Below, one piece after another: positions 28,501 to 36,333 of a DNA stretch of 64,000 nt. The translations under genes were made by a program, and so were the position numbers. The notes beneath the pieces were generated by a model. It had not been told where the DNA came from. It worked only from the letters and a program-made list of their open reading frames with translations, and made no database searches. The DNA is taken from positions 38,831-102,830 of the forward strand of contig JALQYN010000052.1 of the NCBI GenBank assembly GCA_023254055.1. Direction: 5' to 3'. Source of the stretch: Polaribacter sp. (GTDB lineage Bacteria; Bacteroidota; Bacteroidia; Flavobacteriales; Flavobacteriaceae). How positions within the stretch are numbered: position 1 is the stretch's first letter; every line of letters starts with the position of its first letter.

Positions 28501-29010
28501 TTTTAGTTTATAAACTGGGTAATCTCCAGAAATATTAATGTTTAAAATGGGCATTTCTTCAGACATGCTCAATTCAAAAACATTAGGCTCTATTTTAGCT
28601 CCATTAAAAGTTGGCCAATCTTCACTCGATGTTTCTGTAGCAATCTCGTCTTTTACTTTTTGCTTGGCTTGATCTACAGTAATGTTTTCATCAAACTCTA
28701 CAACCACCATAGAATAATCTTCTTGTGAAGTTGATGTAACTTCTACAACATTACTTACCGTTTTTAATTTATCTTCTAACGGGTCTGTAATGAGCTTTTC
28801 TATATCTTCTGCAGTGTTTCCAGGAAAAACGGTACTAACATAAATCTTGGTTTCTTTTACTTCTGGAAAACTCTCTCTAGCCATTGAAAAATAGGCAGAA
28901 ATACCATAGAAAAAGATAACAGCCATAATAACATAAATGGTTGTTTTGTTATGAATTGCCCAAGACGATAATTTAAACTCTTTATCTACTTGTTTTTTTT
29001 GTTTTGTCAT
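25540..29010 (-). CDS. RND efflux transporter, inner-membrane permease
   Basis: A 1156-residue proton-driven pump of the AcrB/HAE superfamily. There are twelve membrane segments with two large periplasmic loops. The first segment follows SSWAIHNKTTIYVIMAVIFFYGI; the fourth carries the proton-relay region GLIMGLGMLVDNGIVVVENVYR; the second half repeats it as MMTMMGIISLAGIVVNNGVVLLDYAQ. It is longer than AcrB because of an extra segment near 520-560. It ends the tetR-tolC-adaptor-RND operon, 10 bases after the adaptor gene. The substrate is unknown. Confidence 0.93.
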   Translation of the reverse strand: MTKQKKQVDKEFKLSSWAIHNKTTIYVIMAVIFFYGISAYFSMARESFPEVKETKIYVSTVFPGNTAEDIEKLITDPLEDKLKTVSNVVEVTSTSQEDYSMVVVEFDENITVDQAKQKVKDEIATETSSEDWPTFNGAKIEPNVFELSMSEEMPILNINISGDYPVYKLKEFAEYLQDEIEDLAEIKKADIRGAQDKEVEVAVDVYKMMASKVSFNDITSAISNGNVTMSAGNFITSGQRRTIRIIGEIEQPSDLGNFVIKSEFNNPIYLKDVASISFKDKEKTTYAREKGADVVMLDVKKRAGKNMVAAAEQIRVIVDNAIANHFPKDLKITITNDQSSKTIGQVDDLVNNIIFGVILVVTVLMFFLGFKNAVFVGFAIPMSMFMSLMILNMLGYTMNTMILFGLIMGLGMLVDNGIVVVENVYRLMDQEGMSRVEAAKKGIGEIAFPIIISTATTVAAFIPLGLWPGIMGDFMILLPITLSTVLGSSLFVAIFFNSVLVSQFMSVEDKDMPLKRIIILTSVMVGLGILVLLTGGAYRSLGTLMIFTTILLWIYRLFLRRWANAFQNNVLPKLESWYERRLKSALTGKMPYALVVSTFGLLIAAFIMFGWSLGTQRTKVEFFPDNKPNQIIVYIEYPEGTDIEKTNSITKLIEEKVAGVLYSDTYMDGDYNFMIESVVSQVGEGAGNPQTDMGSAAEMPHKGKITASMREYKFRRGLDSELLRQKVQTALVGIYPGVLISVEKDANGPPVGSPINIEIEGDDYAELIHTAQRMRDFINTKSISGIDELKIDVNRDKPGMQVLVDRKKAGELGVTTGQVGQQLRASIFGNKAGIYKENGEDYDIYVRFKKEDRYNKSAVFNQNITFRDMASGKVKEIPVSAVATQKNNSGFSAIKHKSVKRVVTVYSALAPGETDASAVVRKIQEEMKSFKDLPKGIKIDYTGQIEEQNKQMNFLVGAFFTGLALIFFILIFQFNSVSKPGIIMLAIFLSFIGVFGGLVISGASFVIMMTMMGIISLAGIVVNNGVVLLDYAQLLIDRKKEELQLDENDYLDKEQLFNSIVKAGRARLRPVLLTAITTILGLIPLAIGLNINFFTLASELNPHIYFGGDNVVFWGPLAWTVIYGLFVATFLTLIVVPVLFYLITRFKMWLRLKTAS

Positions 29011-29020
29011 CGTAAACTAT

Positions 29021-30193
29021 TTATTGATTGATAACTTTTACGGTTTGACCGTTGTTTACACTACGAGCACCTTCTTTAATAACTTCTGTTCCAGGTTCTA
29101 GATTAGCTATAACTTCAATAATATCTCCTTGAGTTTTACCCGTCTTAATGATTACTTTTTTAGCAACAGCTTCATTATTTGCGTCTTTGTTTATTACAAC
29201 ATAAATAAATTGCTCTCCTTGGGCATTTTCTGAAATAATACTTTGCGGAATTAAAATTGCTTTGGTGTTTGTGTAATCGTTTATTTGAAGTTTAGCCGTT
29301 AAGTTTGGTTTAACATTTCCGTTTATATTTGTAACAGGAACCTCAATTTTAAAAGATCTGTTTGTTGGATTGATAAAACTACCAACTTGTCTAACAGAGC
29401 TTACTAACGTTTCTCCTAATACTGGAAATTCTACTTTTACTTTTTTGTTTTTTGTAACATTTACAATGTATCTTTCTGGAACCTCAGTAGAAATATACAT
29501 GTTGTTTAAATTGATGATTCTAAAAATTTCTGCGCCTGGCCCAGGTGCAACAACTGTTCCTTCTTCTTTAATAACTGCGTCTATAACTCCGTCAAAAGGA
29601 GCAATTATTGTTGTTTTTTCAATTTGAGATTTTAATTGCTCAACCGATTTTTGTTGCGCAAAATAGTTGGTTTTTGATTGTAAATATTGCATCTCTGAAC
29701 CAATTTTTTGATCCCACAATCTTTTTTGACGCTCATAAACTGTTTTAGCTAATTCTACTTGAGTTTCTAATTGTGATAATTGTTGACTCATGCCGCCATC
29801 GTTTATTTTTGCTAAAATGGCTCCTTTTTTTACAGATTGACCCTCCTTTACATAAACATCTTCTAGAATACCTGGCATTTCTGGATAAATCAATAAATTT
29901 TGTTTGGTCTCTACATTTCCTTGCAATTCTAAATAATGTGTAAAAACTTCTTCTTTAGCTTTAAAAGTAGTTATTAATGGTACTTTTTTATTGGTATCTA
30001 AAGCGTCAATTTTTTCGTTAAGCATTTTTAATTGATCAGAATATCCTTGCTGAACTGCCTCTATTTCTACTTTTTTTGCCTTGATTATAGAAATATCGTT
30101 TGTGGCAATAATTTCTTCAATTGTTTGTCCCTTTTTTTCTCCACAAGAGATCAAAAGAATGCTTGCTATTAATACTGTATAAATTGTTTTCAT
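29021..30193 (-). CDS. RND efflux periplasmic adaptor (membrane fusion protein), lipoprotein
   Basis: A 390-residue HlyD-like adaptor linking the RND pump to TolC. The type II signal peptide ends LLISC (Cys17). A coiled-coil hairpin (about 110-190, ETQVELAKTVYERQKRLWDQKIGSEMQYLQSK) sits between the two halves of a lipoyl domain (PGILEDVYVKEGQSVKKGAILAKI and APFDGVIDAVIKEEGTVV), and barrel and membrane-proximal domains follow. It lies 10 bases after the tolC gene and 10 before the pump gene. Confidence 0.93.
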   Translation of the reverse strand: MKTIYTVLIASILLISCGEKKGQTIEEIIATNDISIIKAKKVEIEAVQQGYSDQLKMLNEKIDALDTNKKVPLITTFKAKEEVFTHYLELQGNVETKQNLLIYPEMPGILEDVYVKEGQSVKKGAILAKINDGGMSQQLSQLETQVELAKTVYERQKRLWDQKIGSEMQYLQSKTNYFAQQKSVEQLKSQIEKTTIIAPFDGVIDAVIKEEGTVVAPGPGAEIFRIINLNNMYISTEVPERYIVNVTKNKKVKVEFPVLGETLVSSVRQVGSFINPTNRSFKIEVPVTNINGNVKPNLTAKLQINDYTNTKAILIPQSIISENAQGEQFIYVVINKDANNEAVAKKVIIKTGKTQGDIIEVIANLEPGTEVIKEGARSVNNGQTVKVINQ

Positions 30194-30203
30194 GCCTGAT
30201 TGA

Positions 30204-31547
30204 TTATTTTAATGGGATGTTTAATGCGTTTTCTAATGCTGTTTTTTTTGCGATTACATCTAGCATTGATTGAATATAATTTTGTTGTTGAGTGTATAAT
30301 TGGTTTTGCGCTTGAGACAATTCAAAACTTGTAGATACGCCTTCAAAGAATTTTATTTGTTGCTTTTTTTCTATTCTTTGAGCTAATTCTAAATTTTGCT
30401 TTGCAGATTGATATTGTTCAATACTAAACTTATAATCGCTTTTTGCAGCGGCAGCTTTTAAGTTTAATTGTTCTCTAATTTCTAACAGTTGTATTTCTGC
30501 ATTGTCTAACTCAAATTTTGCTTGTCTTGTTTTTGCTCTTCTGTTAAAACTACTAAAAATTGGAATGTCTAAACTAACACCTAATAAAGAGGAATTATAC
30601 CATGTTTGATCTCTTCTAAAAAAGTCGAAAGAATTTGCATTTCCGGCATAACCATAATTAACAAATGCTCTTAAAGAAGGCAGTGCTTTAGATTTCTCTA
30701 GAAGAACCAATAATCTATTTCCTTCTTTATTGTTTTCTGCAATTTTATAATCTATATGATTTGCTACATTAAATGTTTTAGCTAAAAGACTTAAGTCAAT
30801 ATTTTCTAATATTAGAGAATCTAAATTATCTTTTAGAGCAATTTTTTCATCGATTAAATTTCCCATAGTTATATTTAGCATTTTATACCCAATATCTCTT
30901 AATCTTATGGTTTTATTTAATTGACTTTTTACAGTTGTTAAAGTAATTTTTAATTGCTCAACATCTTCTTCTTCAGTTAAACCATTCTTGTAAATTTTCT
31001 CAGTATCTGAGAGTGTTTTTTCTAAGATCTTTAAATTACTTCTAAGAATTTCAATACTTTTTTCTGCTATCAATACATTTCCGTATGCATTTATAACCGC
31101 TTCTCTAATACTTAATTCTGTTTTTTCTTTTGCTTGTTTTGAGATGTTTAAATATGTTTTTGCAGATTGTAATCCAACAATATAAGATCCATCAAAAATT
31201 AATTGATTTAAGGTAATTGCCGCATTTACATTTTGCTTTGTTCCAAAAGTAACAGGAATAAAGGTTCCTGCTGGTCCACCCGTAATTTCTGCTGGCAATA
31301 ATGATATTTGTTGTTTTAACCATTGTTGGTAATCTACTTTTGCGCTAATTTTTGGCAAACCAATAGTTGTAGTTTCCCATTGCTTTTCTTTTGCAGCTAG
31401 CACATTGTTATTTGCTTTTTTTGCGTTATAGTTATTTTTTATGGCAAAATCTATGGCTTCATTTAAAGAAAACTCTTTCGTTTTTTCTTGTGAAAAACCA
31501 AGTGCGATAAAGCATAAACTAAAAATTAGTATTAATTTATTTTGCAT
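30204..31547 (-). CDS. TolC-family outer-membrane efflux protein
   Basis: A 447-residue channel with a signal peptide (residues 1-19, ending LGFSQ) and two homologous halves of long alpha-helical segments, for example ETDLNEAIDFAIKNNYNAKKANNN-type openings and ENLELAQRIEKKQQIKFFEGVSTSFELSQAQNQLYTQQQNY, typical of OEP repeats. It starts inside the end of the tetR gene (an overlap of 11 bases), which implies translational coupling. Works with the adaptor and pump that follow. Confidence 0.9.
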   Translation of the reverse strand: MQNKLILIFSLCFIALGFSQEKTKEFSLNEAIDFAIKNNYNAKKANNNVLAAKEKQWETTTIGLPKISAKVDYQQWLKQQISLLPAEITGGPAGTFIPVTFGTKQNVNAAITLNQLIFDGSYIVGLQSAKTYLNISKQAKEKTELSIREAVINAYGNVLIAEKSIEILRSNLKILEKTLSDTEKIYKNGLTEEEDVEQLKITLTTVKSQLNKTIRLRDIGYKMLNITMGNLIDEKIALKDNLDSLILENIDLSLLAKTFNVANHIDYKIAENNKEGNRLLVLLEKSKALPSLRAFVNYGYAGNANSFDFFRRDQTWYNSSLLGVSLDIPIFSSFNRRAKTRQAKFELDNAEIQLLEIREQLNLKAAAAKSDYKFSIEQYQSAKQNLELAQRIEKKQQIKFFEGVSTSFELSQAQNQLYTQQQNYIQSMLDVIAKKTALENALNIPLK

Positions 31548-32157
31548 TTTTTTTTGATTGATTGTTTGTTATAATTTCATTTAATTTAATAATTCCTTTT
31601 TCTGTACAAATCCCTCTTAAGTGATATTCTAAGTAGAAATTCAAAATTTTATTCATAGAAAATTGTTTTAGCGGAAATAACTCTACGTCTTTTAATCCAA
31701 CCATGCCATGAAAATAAATTCTTGAGATAAAATCCAAATCAATTGTGTCTCTATAAAAACCTAAAGCTACTCCACGTTTTAAATTCTGAATAACGCAATC
31801 TTGCATAATGTCAAATTGTTTGCTTTTTATAGTTGCGTATATTTTAGGATAATACTTTTGCAATTGATACTGTGGAGATGCTTTTTCGTCCTTTAAGTAC
31901 TCCATAGAAAAACGTTTTATTTCATAGAGTTCATCAATTGGATTCTCTTCTCTGCTACAAATGATATTAATTCCAGTACAAATATTTTCAAAAACCGAAT
32001 CAGTTACTTCTTTTACCAAATCTGTTTTATTACTAAAATGAGTGTAAATTGTTTTTTTAGAAACACCTAATTCATTTGCAATATCATCCATTGTAACGCT
32101 TTTAAACCCTAGGGTTAAAAACATTTCAACTGATTTATGTAATATTTTACCTTTCAT
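31537..32157 (-). CDS. TetR/AcrR-family transcriptional regulator of the efflux operon
   Basis: About 206 residues. The N-terminal helix-turn-helix is SVTMDDIANELGVSKKTIYTHFSNKTDLV, close to residues 15-45, followed by a helical ligand-binding domain. The frame is open upstream to 32196, but that region holds the promoter, so the ATG at 32157 (MKGKILHKSVEMF) is preferred. It is the first gene of the efflux operon and overlaps tolC by 11 bases. A perfect 28-bp palindrome over its promoter indicates self-repression. Confidence 0.9.
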   Translation of the reverse strand: MKGKILHKSVEMFLTLGFKSVTMDDIANELGVSKKTIYTHFSNKTDLVKEVTDSVFENICTGINIICSREENPIDELYEIKRFSMEYLKDEKASPQYQLQKYYPKIYATIKSKQFDIMQDCVIQNLKRGVALGFYRDTIDLDFISRIYFHGMVGLKDVELFPLKQFSMNKILNFYLEYHLRGICTEKGIIKLNEIITNNQSKKNAK

Positions 32158-32166
32158 AATAGGGCG

Positions 32167-32196
32167 CAAATATACAACAGGAAACTTTAAAAACAA
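32167..32196 (-). promoter_or_regulatory. tetR-efflux operon promoter
   Basis: On the minus strand TTG (32196-32194) and TATATTTG (32174-32167) are 19 bp apart. The box ends nine bases before the preferred tetR ATG. Confidence 0.75.
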
Positions 32197-32207
32197 TAAA
32201 AGTTTCC
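32180..32207. promoter_or_regulatory. 28-bp palindrome, candidate TetR operator
   Basis: GGAAACTTT (32180-32188) and AAAGTTTCC (32199-32207) are exact reverse complements separated by ten bases. The palindrome covers the -33 element of the tetR promoter. Its size matches known operators of TetR-family efflux regulators such as QacR (28 bp). Confidence 0.65.
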
Positions 32208-32257
32208 AAAGTTTTTACAATTATTTAACATTGGAGTAGAGAATGCAAAATCTTTGT

Positions 32258-32265
32258 TACATTTG
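32258..32265 (+). promoter_or_regulatory. polyprenyl synthetase -7 box
   Basis: TACATTTG matches TAnnTTTG. A TTG at 32231-32233 lies 24 bp upstream, one base beyond the usual spacing. The box rules out the TTG at 32254 as a start codon and supports 32284. Confidence 0.5.
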
Positions 32266-32283
32266 CTCTTTAAAATTATCACT

Positions 32284-33255
32284 TTGGATTTATCAAAATT
32301 TCAACAAGAATTTTTATCCTATAAAGAGGAACAAAACCTAACAAAAGAGCCTAATAATCTCTACGAACCTATACGCTACATATTAAGTTTAGGAGGAAAA
32401 AAAATTCGCCCTGTTTTAACTTTAATGGCGGCAAGTTTATTTTCTTCTGATTATAAAAAAGCCCTTCCGGCTGCTTATGCAATTGAAATGTTTCATAATT
32501 TCACACTGGTTCATGATGACATTATGGATGATGCGCCCCTTAGAAGAGGCCAGCAAACTGTACATGAAAAATGGAATATTAATTCTGGAATATTATCTGG
32601 TGATGCGATGTTAATTTTAGCCTATCAATATTTTGAGAATTATCCGCCTATCGTTTTTCAAAAACTTGCTAAATTATTTAGTAAAACGGCTATTGAAGTT
32701 TGTGACGGACAACAACTAGATGTCGATTTTGAAACAAGAAATGACGTTTCTATTGAAGAATATATTAAAATGATTTCTCTTAAAACATCTGTTTTAATTG
32801 GAGCCGCATTAAAAATGGGAGCAATTGTAGCTGAATCTAGTGAAAAAGACGCAGCTATTTTATACGAGTTTGGATTGAACTTAGGAATTGCATTTCAATT
32901 ACAAGATGATTATTTAGACACCTTCGGAAACCCTGAAACTTTCGGAAAACAAGTTGGCGGAGATATTATTGAAAACAAAAAAACATACTTGTTTTTAAAA
33001 GCATTAGAATTAGCTTCTCCAGAAGATAAAACGTTGTTAAATAACCTTTATGAATCTAAGTTAGAAGACAATGACAAAAAAATAAAACAGGTTAAAGAGG
33101 TTTTTAATAAATATCAAATCCCTGTTTTTATAAAAGGCCAAATAAACGATTATAGTCAAAAAGCATTTTCGGTTTTAGAAAGCATAAACATTTCTGATAC
33201 AGCGAAAAATGGATTGCTGCAGTTTGGCAAAGCATTAATGACACGTAACGTGTAA
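32284..33255 (+). CDS. polyprenyl synthetase (octaprenyl or related all-trans diphosphate synthase)
   Basis: Condenses isopentenyl diphosphate onto an allylic primer to make the long isoprenoid chain of menaquinone. Both aspartate-rich motifs are intact: LVHDDIMDDAPLRRG near residues 75-90 and QLQDDYLDTFG near 205-215. The frame is open to 32254, but that start overlaps the -7 box. TTG at 32284 (DLSKFQQEFLSYK) gives a family-like N-terminus and 323 residues. The product chain length cannot be read from the sequence. Confidence 0.92.
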   Translation: MDLSKFQQEFLSYKEEQNLTKEPNNLYEPIRYILSLGGKKIRPVLTLMAASLFSSDYKKALPAAYAIEMFHNFTLVHDDIMDDAPLRRGQQTVHEKWNINSGILSGDAMLILAYQYFENYPPIVFQKLAKLFSKTAIEVCDGQQLDVDFETRNDVSIEEYIKMISLKTSVLIGAALKMGAIVAESSEKDAAILYEFGLNLGIAFQLQDDYLDTFGNPETFGKQVGGDIIENKKTYLFLKALELASPEDKTLLNNLYESKLEDNDKKIKQVKEVFNKYQIPVFIKGQINDYSQKAFSVLESINISDTAKNGLLQFGKALMTRNV

Positions 33256-33273
33256 AGAAAATATATTTTTAGT

Positions 33274-33304
33274 TTGGTGTAATTCAAAAAAGATAGTAGT
33301 TTTG
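33274..33304 (+). promoter_or_regulatory. tRNA promoter
   Basis: TTG at 33274-33276 and TAGTTTTG at 33297-33304 are 20 bp apart, a full match, 13 bases before the tRNA 5' end. Confidence 0.75.
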
Positions 33305-33317
33305 CCAAACTTTAGTG

Positions 33318-33391
33318 GGACCCATAGCTCAGTTGGTTAGAGCACCTGACTCATAATCAGGGGGTCGAAGGTTCGAGCCCTTCTGGGTCCA
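33318..33391 (+). tRNA. tRNA with CAT anticodon, probably tRNA-Met (elongator)
   Basis: A full cloverleaf: acceptor GGACCCA/TGGGTCC, D-arm GCTC...GAGC, anticodon stem CCTGA/TCAGG with loop CTCATAA, T-arm GAAGG/CCTTC with loop TTCGAGC, discriminator A and no encoded CCA. It is not an initiator, since the first pair is a normal G-C and the anticodon stem lacks the three G-C pairs. A CAT anticodon may also belong to tRNA-Ile2, whose C34 is modified by TilS; the sequence alone favours Met only moderately. Confidence 0.92.
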
Positions 33392-33435
33392 CTTTTTTAT
33401 AATAGAATTAAGATTTTATCCTTATCTTTGTAGTA

Positions 33436-33459
33436 GTTATTTGTATTGCTACAAATAAC
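33436..33459. repeat. 10-bp perfect inverted repeat before the PID-CTERM-like gene
   Basis: GTTATTTGTA (33436-33445) and TACAAATAAC (33450-33459) flank a TTGC loop. They lie just after a -7-like box, TATCTTTG (33423-33430), and 22 bases before the GTG start. This could be an operator or a 5'-UTR hairpin. Confidence 0.6.
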
Positions 33460-33481
33460 ACAAACTTAATTTGTTTCAAAA

Positions 33482-33667
33482 GTGAAAAACAAAACTAAAA
33501 TAGTGTTATTAATTGCTGTACTTCTTTGTACAACGATTTCTTTTGGACAAATAGTTCCACCTCCTATTCCACCACCACCACCACCAGGATTGCCAATCGA
33601 TGGAGGGGTTTTGTTCCTTTTAATTTCTGGAGTTTTTTTAGGTATCTATAAACTAAAGAAGAATTAG
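33482..33667 (+). CDS. small exported protein with PID-CTERM-like C-terminus
   Basis: A 61-residue protein beginning at GTG. Residues 1-23 form a signal peptide (ending ISFGQ). A short proline-rich linker (IVPPPIPPPPPP) leads to GLPIDGG, a hydrophobic helix (VLFLLISGVFLGIY) and a basic tail KLKKN. The order PID motif, membrane helix, basic tail is that of PID-CTERM sorting signals in Bacteroidota. Almost nothing remains as cargo between signal and anchor. Its TAG stop overlaps the ribE stop by four bases. Confidence 0.75.
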   Translation: MKNKTKIVLLIAVLLCTTISFGQIVPPPIPPPPPPGLPIDGGVLFLLISGVFLGIYKLKKN

Positions 33668-34254
33668 TTTTTTAACGCATTTAGTTTTACAACATATTTT
33701 CCTAATACATCAAACTCTAAGTTTACTTTGTCTCCTTTTTTTAATTGATTAAACGTTGTGTGTTCTTTAGTAAACGGAATTATAGCAACACTAAATTCAT
33801 ATTCTTTAGAATTAACAACCGTTAAGCTAACTCCGTTAACTGTTATTGATCCTTTTTCTATCGTTAAGTTATTGCTTTGTGGATCATACGTAAACGTAAA
33901 TACGGTGCTTCCGTTTTGTTCAATAATAGAAGAGCAAACACCTGTTTCATCTACATGCCCTTGCACTATATGTCCGTCTAATCGATCACCAAGTTTCATT
34001 GCTCGCTCAAGGTTTATTTTTTCTCCAACACCTAAACTACCTAAGGCTGTTTTAGCTATGGTTTCTTTAATCGCTGTAACTGTATATTCATCATTTTGTA
34101 TATCAACAACGGTTAAACAAACCCCATTATGAGCCACACTTTGATCTACTTTCAACTCGTTTGTAAAACTGCTCTTAACGGTTAAGTGGATATTGTCTTT
34201 TTCTTTAGCTATTTTTCTTACTTCTCCTAAGCTCTCAATAATTCCAGTAAACAT
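33664..34254 (-). CDS. ribE: riboflavin synthase (alpha subunit)
   Basis: Dismutates two 6,7-dimethyl-8-ribityllumazines to riboflavin. The 196 residues show the two lumazine-binding repeats: MFTGIIESLGEV... with NGVCLTVVDI in the first and GHIVQGHVDETG... with NGVSLTVVN in the second. It stands alone, diverging from pdxA. No FMN riboswitch is visible in the short leader. Confidence 0.95.
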   Translation of the reverse strand: MFTGIIESLGEVRKIAKEKDNIHLTVKSSFTNELKVDQSVAHNGVCLTVVDIQNDEYTVTAIKETIAKTALGSLGVGEKINLERAMKLGDRLDGHIVQGHVDETGVCSSIIEQNGSTVFTFTYDPQSNNLTIEKGSITVNGVSLTVVNSKEYEFSVAIIPFTKEHTTFNQLKKGDKVNLEFDVLGKYVVKLNALKN

Positions 34255-34275
34255 AGATTCTAAATTTTATTTAGT

Positions 34276-34298
34276 TATTTTTGCATGAATCAAAACTA
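34276..34298. promoter_or_regulatory. divergent -7 boxes for ribE and pdxA
   Basis: TATTTTTG on the plus strand (34276-34283) faces pdxA, and TAGTTTTG on the minus strand (34298-34291) faces ribE. The boxes overlap in the sense that each start region lies beyond the other box. No -33 TTG is seen for either. Confidence 0.45.
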
Positions 34299-34315
34299 AT
34301 AATATTGAATCATAA

Positions 34316-35353
34316 ATGATGGATAAATTAGAAAAAATAGTTGTGGGAATCTCAATTGGAGATTTAAATGGAATCGGAATTGAAATCATTTTAAAAACTT
34401 TTGAAGACAAAAGGATGTTAGATTTTTGTACTCCAGTAATTTTTGGCTCTACAAGAAGTATTACATATCACAAAAAACTTTTAAATTCAGAAACGCAAAT
34501 TCACGGCATCACATCGATAGAACAATTGGTACATAACAAAGTAAATTTACTAAACATTTGGAAAGAAGACGTTGAGTTTGAAATTGGAAATGCTACCAAA
34601 ATTTCTGGTCAATATGCCTTTAAATCTTTAGCATCTGCTGTTAAAAATTTAAAAGAAAGCAGTATTGATGTTTTACTAACTGCGCCTATAAATAAAGACA
34701 CAATACAATCAGAAAATTTTAATTTTCCCGGACATACAGAGTACTTAGAAAATGAATTAGAAGGCGAAAGTTTAATGATTTTAATTGCTGATAGTTTAAG
34801 AGTTGGATTGATAACAGGCCACATTCCTATTTCTAAAATTTCTGAAACAATCACTCCTGAATTGATTAAACAGAAAGTTGAAATTATGCACACCTCTCTG
34901 ATCCAAGATTTCGGAATTAGCAAACCAAAAATTGCAATCCTTGGATTAAATCCACATTGCGGAGATAAAGGTGTTATTGGTAAAGAAGATGATGAAATTA
35001 TTAGACCAACCGTTAACGAAATAAAGGAAACCGGTAAATTGGTTTTTGGTCCTTATGCTGCAGATGGTTTTTTTGGATCGAACACCTACAAACAGTTTGA
35101 TGGAGTTTTAGCAATGTATCACGATCAAGGGTTAGCGCCGTTTAAAGCATTGTCTTTTGGAAATGGTGTGAATTATACCGCAGGGCTATCAAAAATAAGA
35201 ACTTCTCCAGATCATGGAACTGCATTTGAAATTGCTGGAAAAAACGAAGCGAATCATACTTCTTTTAAGGAAGCTCTTTTTACAGCAATCGAAATTTATA
35301 GAAAAAGAGAAGAGTATACGAACTTAACGGTTAATGTCCTTGAAGTGAAATAA
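34316..35353 (+). CDS. pdxA: 4-hydroxythreonine-4-phosphate dehydrogenase
   Basis: NAD-dependent enzyme of the pyridoxal 5'-phosphate pathway. Metal and substrate motifs are present: GDLNGIGIEII near residues 15-25, PGHTEYLE near 138-145, LNPHCGDKGVIGKEDDE near 210-226 and MYHDQGLAPFKAL near 265-277. The length is 345 residues, or 344 from the second ATG at 34319. It may continue into DUF177, although that gene has its own -7 box. Confidence 0.95.
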   Translation: MMDKLEKIVVGISIGDLNGIGIEIILKTFEDKRMLDFCTPVIFGSTRSITYHKKLLNSETQIHGITSIEQLVHNKVNLLNIWKEDVEFEIGNATKISGQYAFKSLASAVKNLKESSIDVLLTAPINKDTIQSENFNFPGHTEYLENELEGESLMILIADSLRVGLITGHIPISKISETITPELIKQKVEIMHTSLIQDFGISKPKIAILGLNPHCGDKGVIGKEDDEIIRPTVNEIKETGKLVFGPYAADGFFGSNTYKQFDGVLAMYHDQGLAPFKALSFGNGVNYTAGLSKIRTSPDHGTAFEIAGKNEANHTSFKEALFTAIEIYRKREEYTNLTVNVLEVK

Positions 35354-35405
35354 ATAAGGTAAATTTCTTTTTTAAAGATTCTTTATTTAATAAAACAATT
35401 TTTTA

Positions 35406-35413
35406 TATCTTTG
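35406..35413 (+). promoter_or_regulatory. DUF177-rpmF -7 box
   Basis: TATCTTTG lies 22 bases before the DUF177 ATG. It matches the -7 consensus exactly; a -33 element is not evident. Confidence 0.5.
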
Positions 35414-35435
35414 CACGCTCAAATTGATTTTGTAG

Positions 35436-35972
35436 ATGAAAGACTTGAAACAATTTAATATCCAATATATAGGGTTAAAGGAAGAGAGTCATTTATTTGA
35501 ATATCAAATTGGAAAATCGTTCTTTGACGCTTTTAATTTTGACGAATTTTTTGACGCAAACATTTCGGTTGCTTTAACACTAGATAAGAAAAGTACGCTT
35601 TTAAACTTATCTTTTAAAGCACAAGGTACTATAAATGTAACCTGCGATGTTAGTGGAGAACCTTTTGATCAAGAGATTGAAACCGCACTGCAATTAATTG
35701 TAAAATTTGGAGAAGAATACAATGATGATAATGAAGAAATATTAATTCTTCCCTATTCAGAATTTCAATTAAACGTTGCTCAATACATTTATGAAATGAT
35801 TGTATTATCGGCTCCAACAAAAAGAGTTCATCCTAAAGTTTTAGATGGCTCAATGGAATCAGAAGCATTAAAGAAACTAGAAAAATTAAGAGTAAAAGAA
35901 CAAAAAACTACAGAAAATGTAGACCCAAGATGGGATAAATTAAAAAGTTTAATAACAGAAAAAAAGACATAA
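35436..35972 (+). CDS. DUF177 (YceD-like) protein
   Basis: A 178-residue cytoplasmic protein immediately before rpmF (one base between them), the standard neighbour of L32. The family is linked to 23S rRNA accumulation. The N-terminus reads [26 protein letters not shown], and the [14 protein letters not shown] segment near 70-85 matches the family core. The C-terminal tail contains [10 protein letters not shown]. Known relatives lie in the same rpmF-fabH-acc block, as here. Confidence 0.88.
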   Translation: MKDLKQFNIQYIGLKEESHLFEYQIGKSFFDAFNFDEFFDANISVALTLDKKSTLLNLSFKAQGTINVTCDVSGEPFDQEIETALQLIVKFGEEYNDDNEEILILPYSEFQLNVAQYIYEMIVLSAPTKRVHPKVLDGSMESEALKKLEKLRVKEQKTTENVDPRWDKLKSLITEKKT

Positions 35973-35973
35973 A

Positions 35974-36168
35974 ATGGCACATCCAAAGAGAAAAATATCA
36001 AAAACTAGAAGAGATAAGAGAAGAACTCATTACAAAGCTAGCGTTCCTCAAATTGCCGTAGACCCAACAACTGGTGAAGCTCATTTATATCATAGAGCAC
36101 ATTGGCATGAAGGAAAATTATACTACAGAGGTCAAGTTGTACTAGAATCTGCTACTGCAGAAGCTTAA
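35974..36168 (+). CDS. rpmF: 50S ribosomal protein L32
   Basis: A 64-residue basic protein that begins [20 protein letters not shown], the conserved L32 N-terminus. No zinc-binding cysteines are present (C-minus form). One base separates it from DUF177, and a terminator follows. Confidence 0.96.
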   Translation: MAHPKRKISKTRRDKRRTHYKASVPQIAVDPTTGEAHLYHRAHWHEGKLYYRGQVVLESATAEA

Positions 36169-36189
36169 TACATTTTACATAAAGCATAT

Positions 36190-36218
36190 AAAACTCTCTA
36201 TTTTTGAGAGTTTTTTTT
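36190..36218 (+). terminator. rpmF terminator
   Basis: AAACTCTC (36191-36198) pairs with GAGAGTTT (36206-36213) around a seven-base loop, followed by a T run to about 36218. Confidence 0.8.
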
Positions 36219-36333
36219 GTTTTTTAACCAATTCCTAATGATTTTTGATGCTTTTTACTCAAAAATGTAAAAAAAATTTCATTTCTTTGGATATTGCTTT
36301 AAAAAGCTTCCTACTAATAATTAAGGTAAAAAT

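Noticed and set aside
32158-32196. In-frame upstream start of the TetR gene.
   Set aside because: The 13 added codons lie across the promoter and palindrome, and TetR proteins do not normally carry such an extension.
33664-34316. An FMN riboswitch upstream of ribE was considered.
   Set aside because: The gap is about 60 bases and holds only two -7 boxes, with no conserved RFN-element helices.
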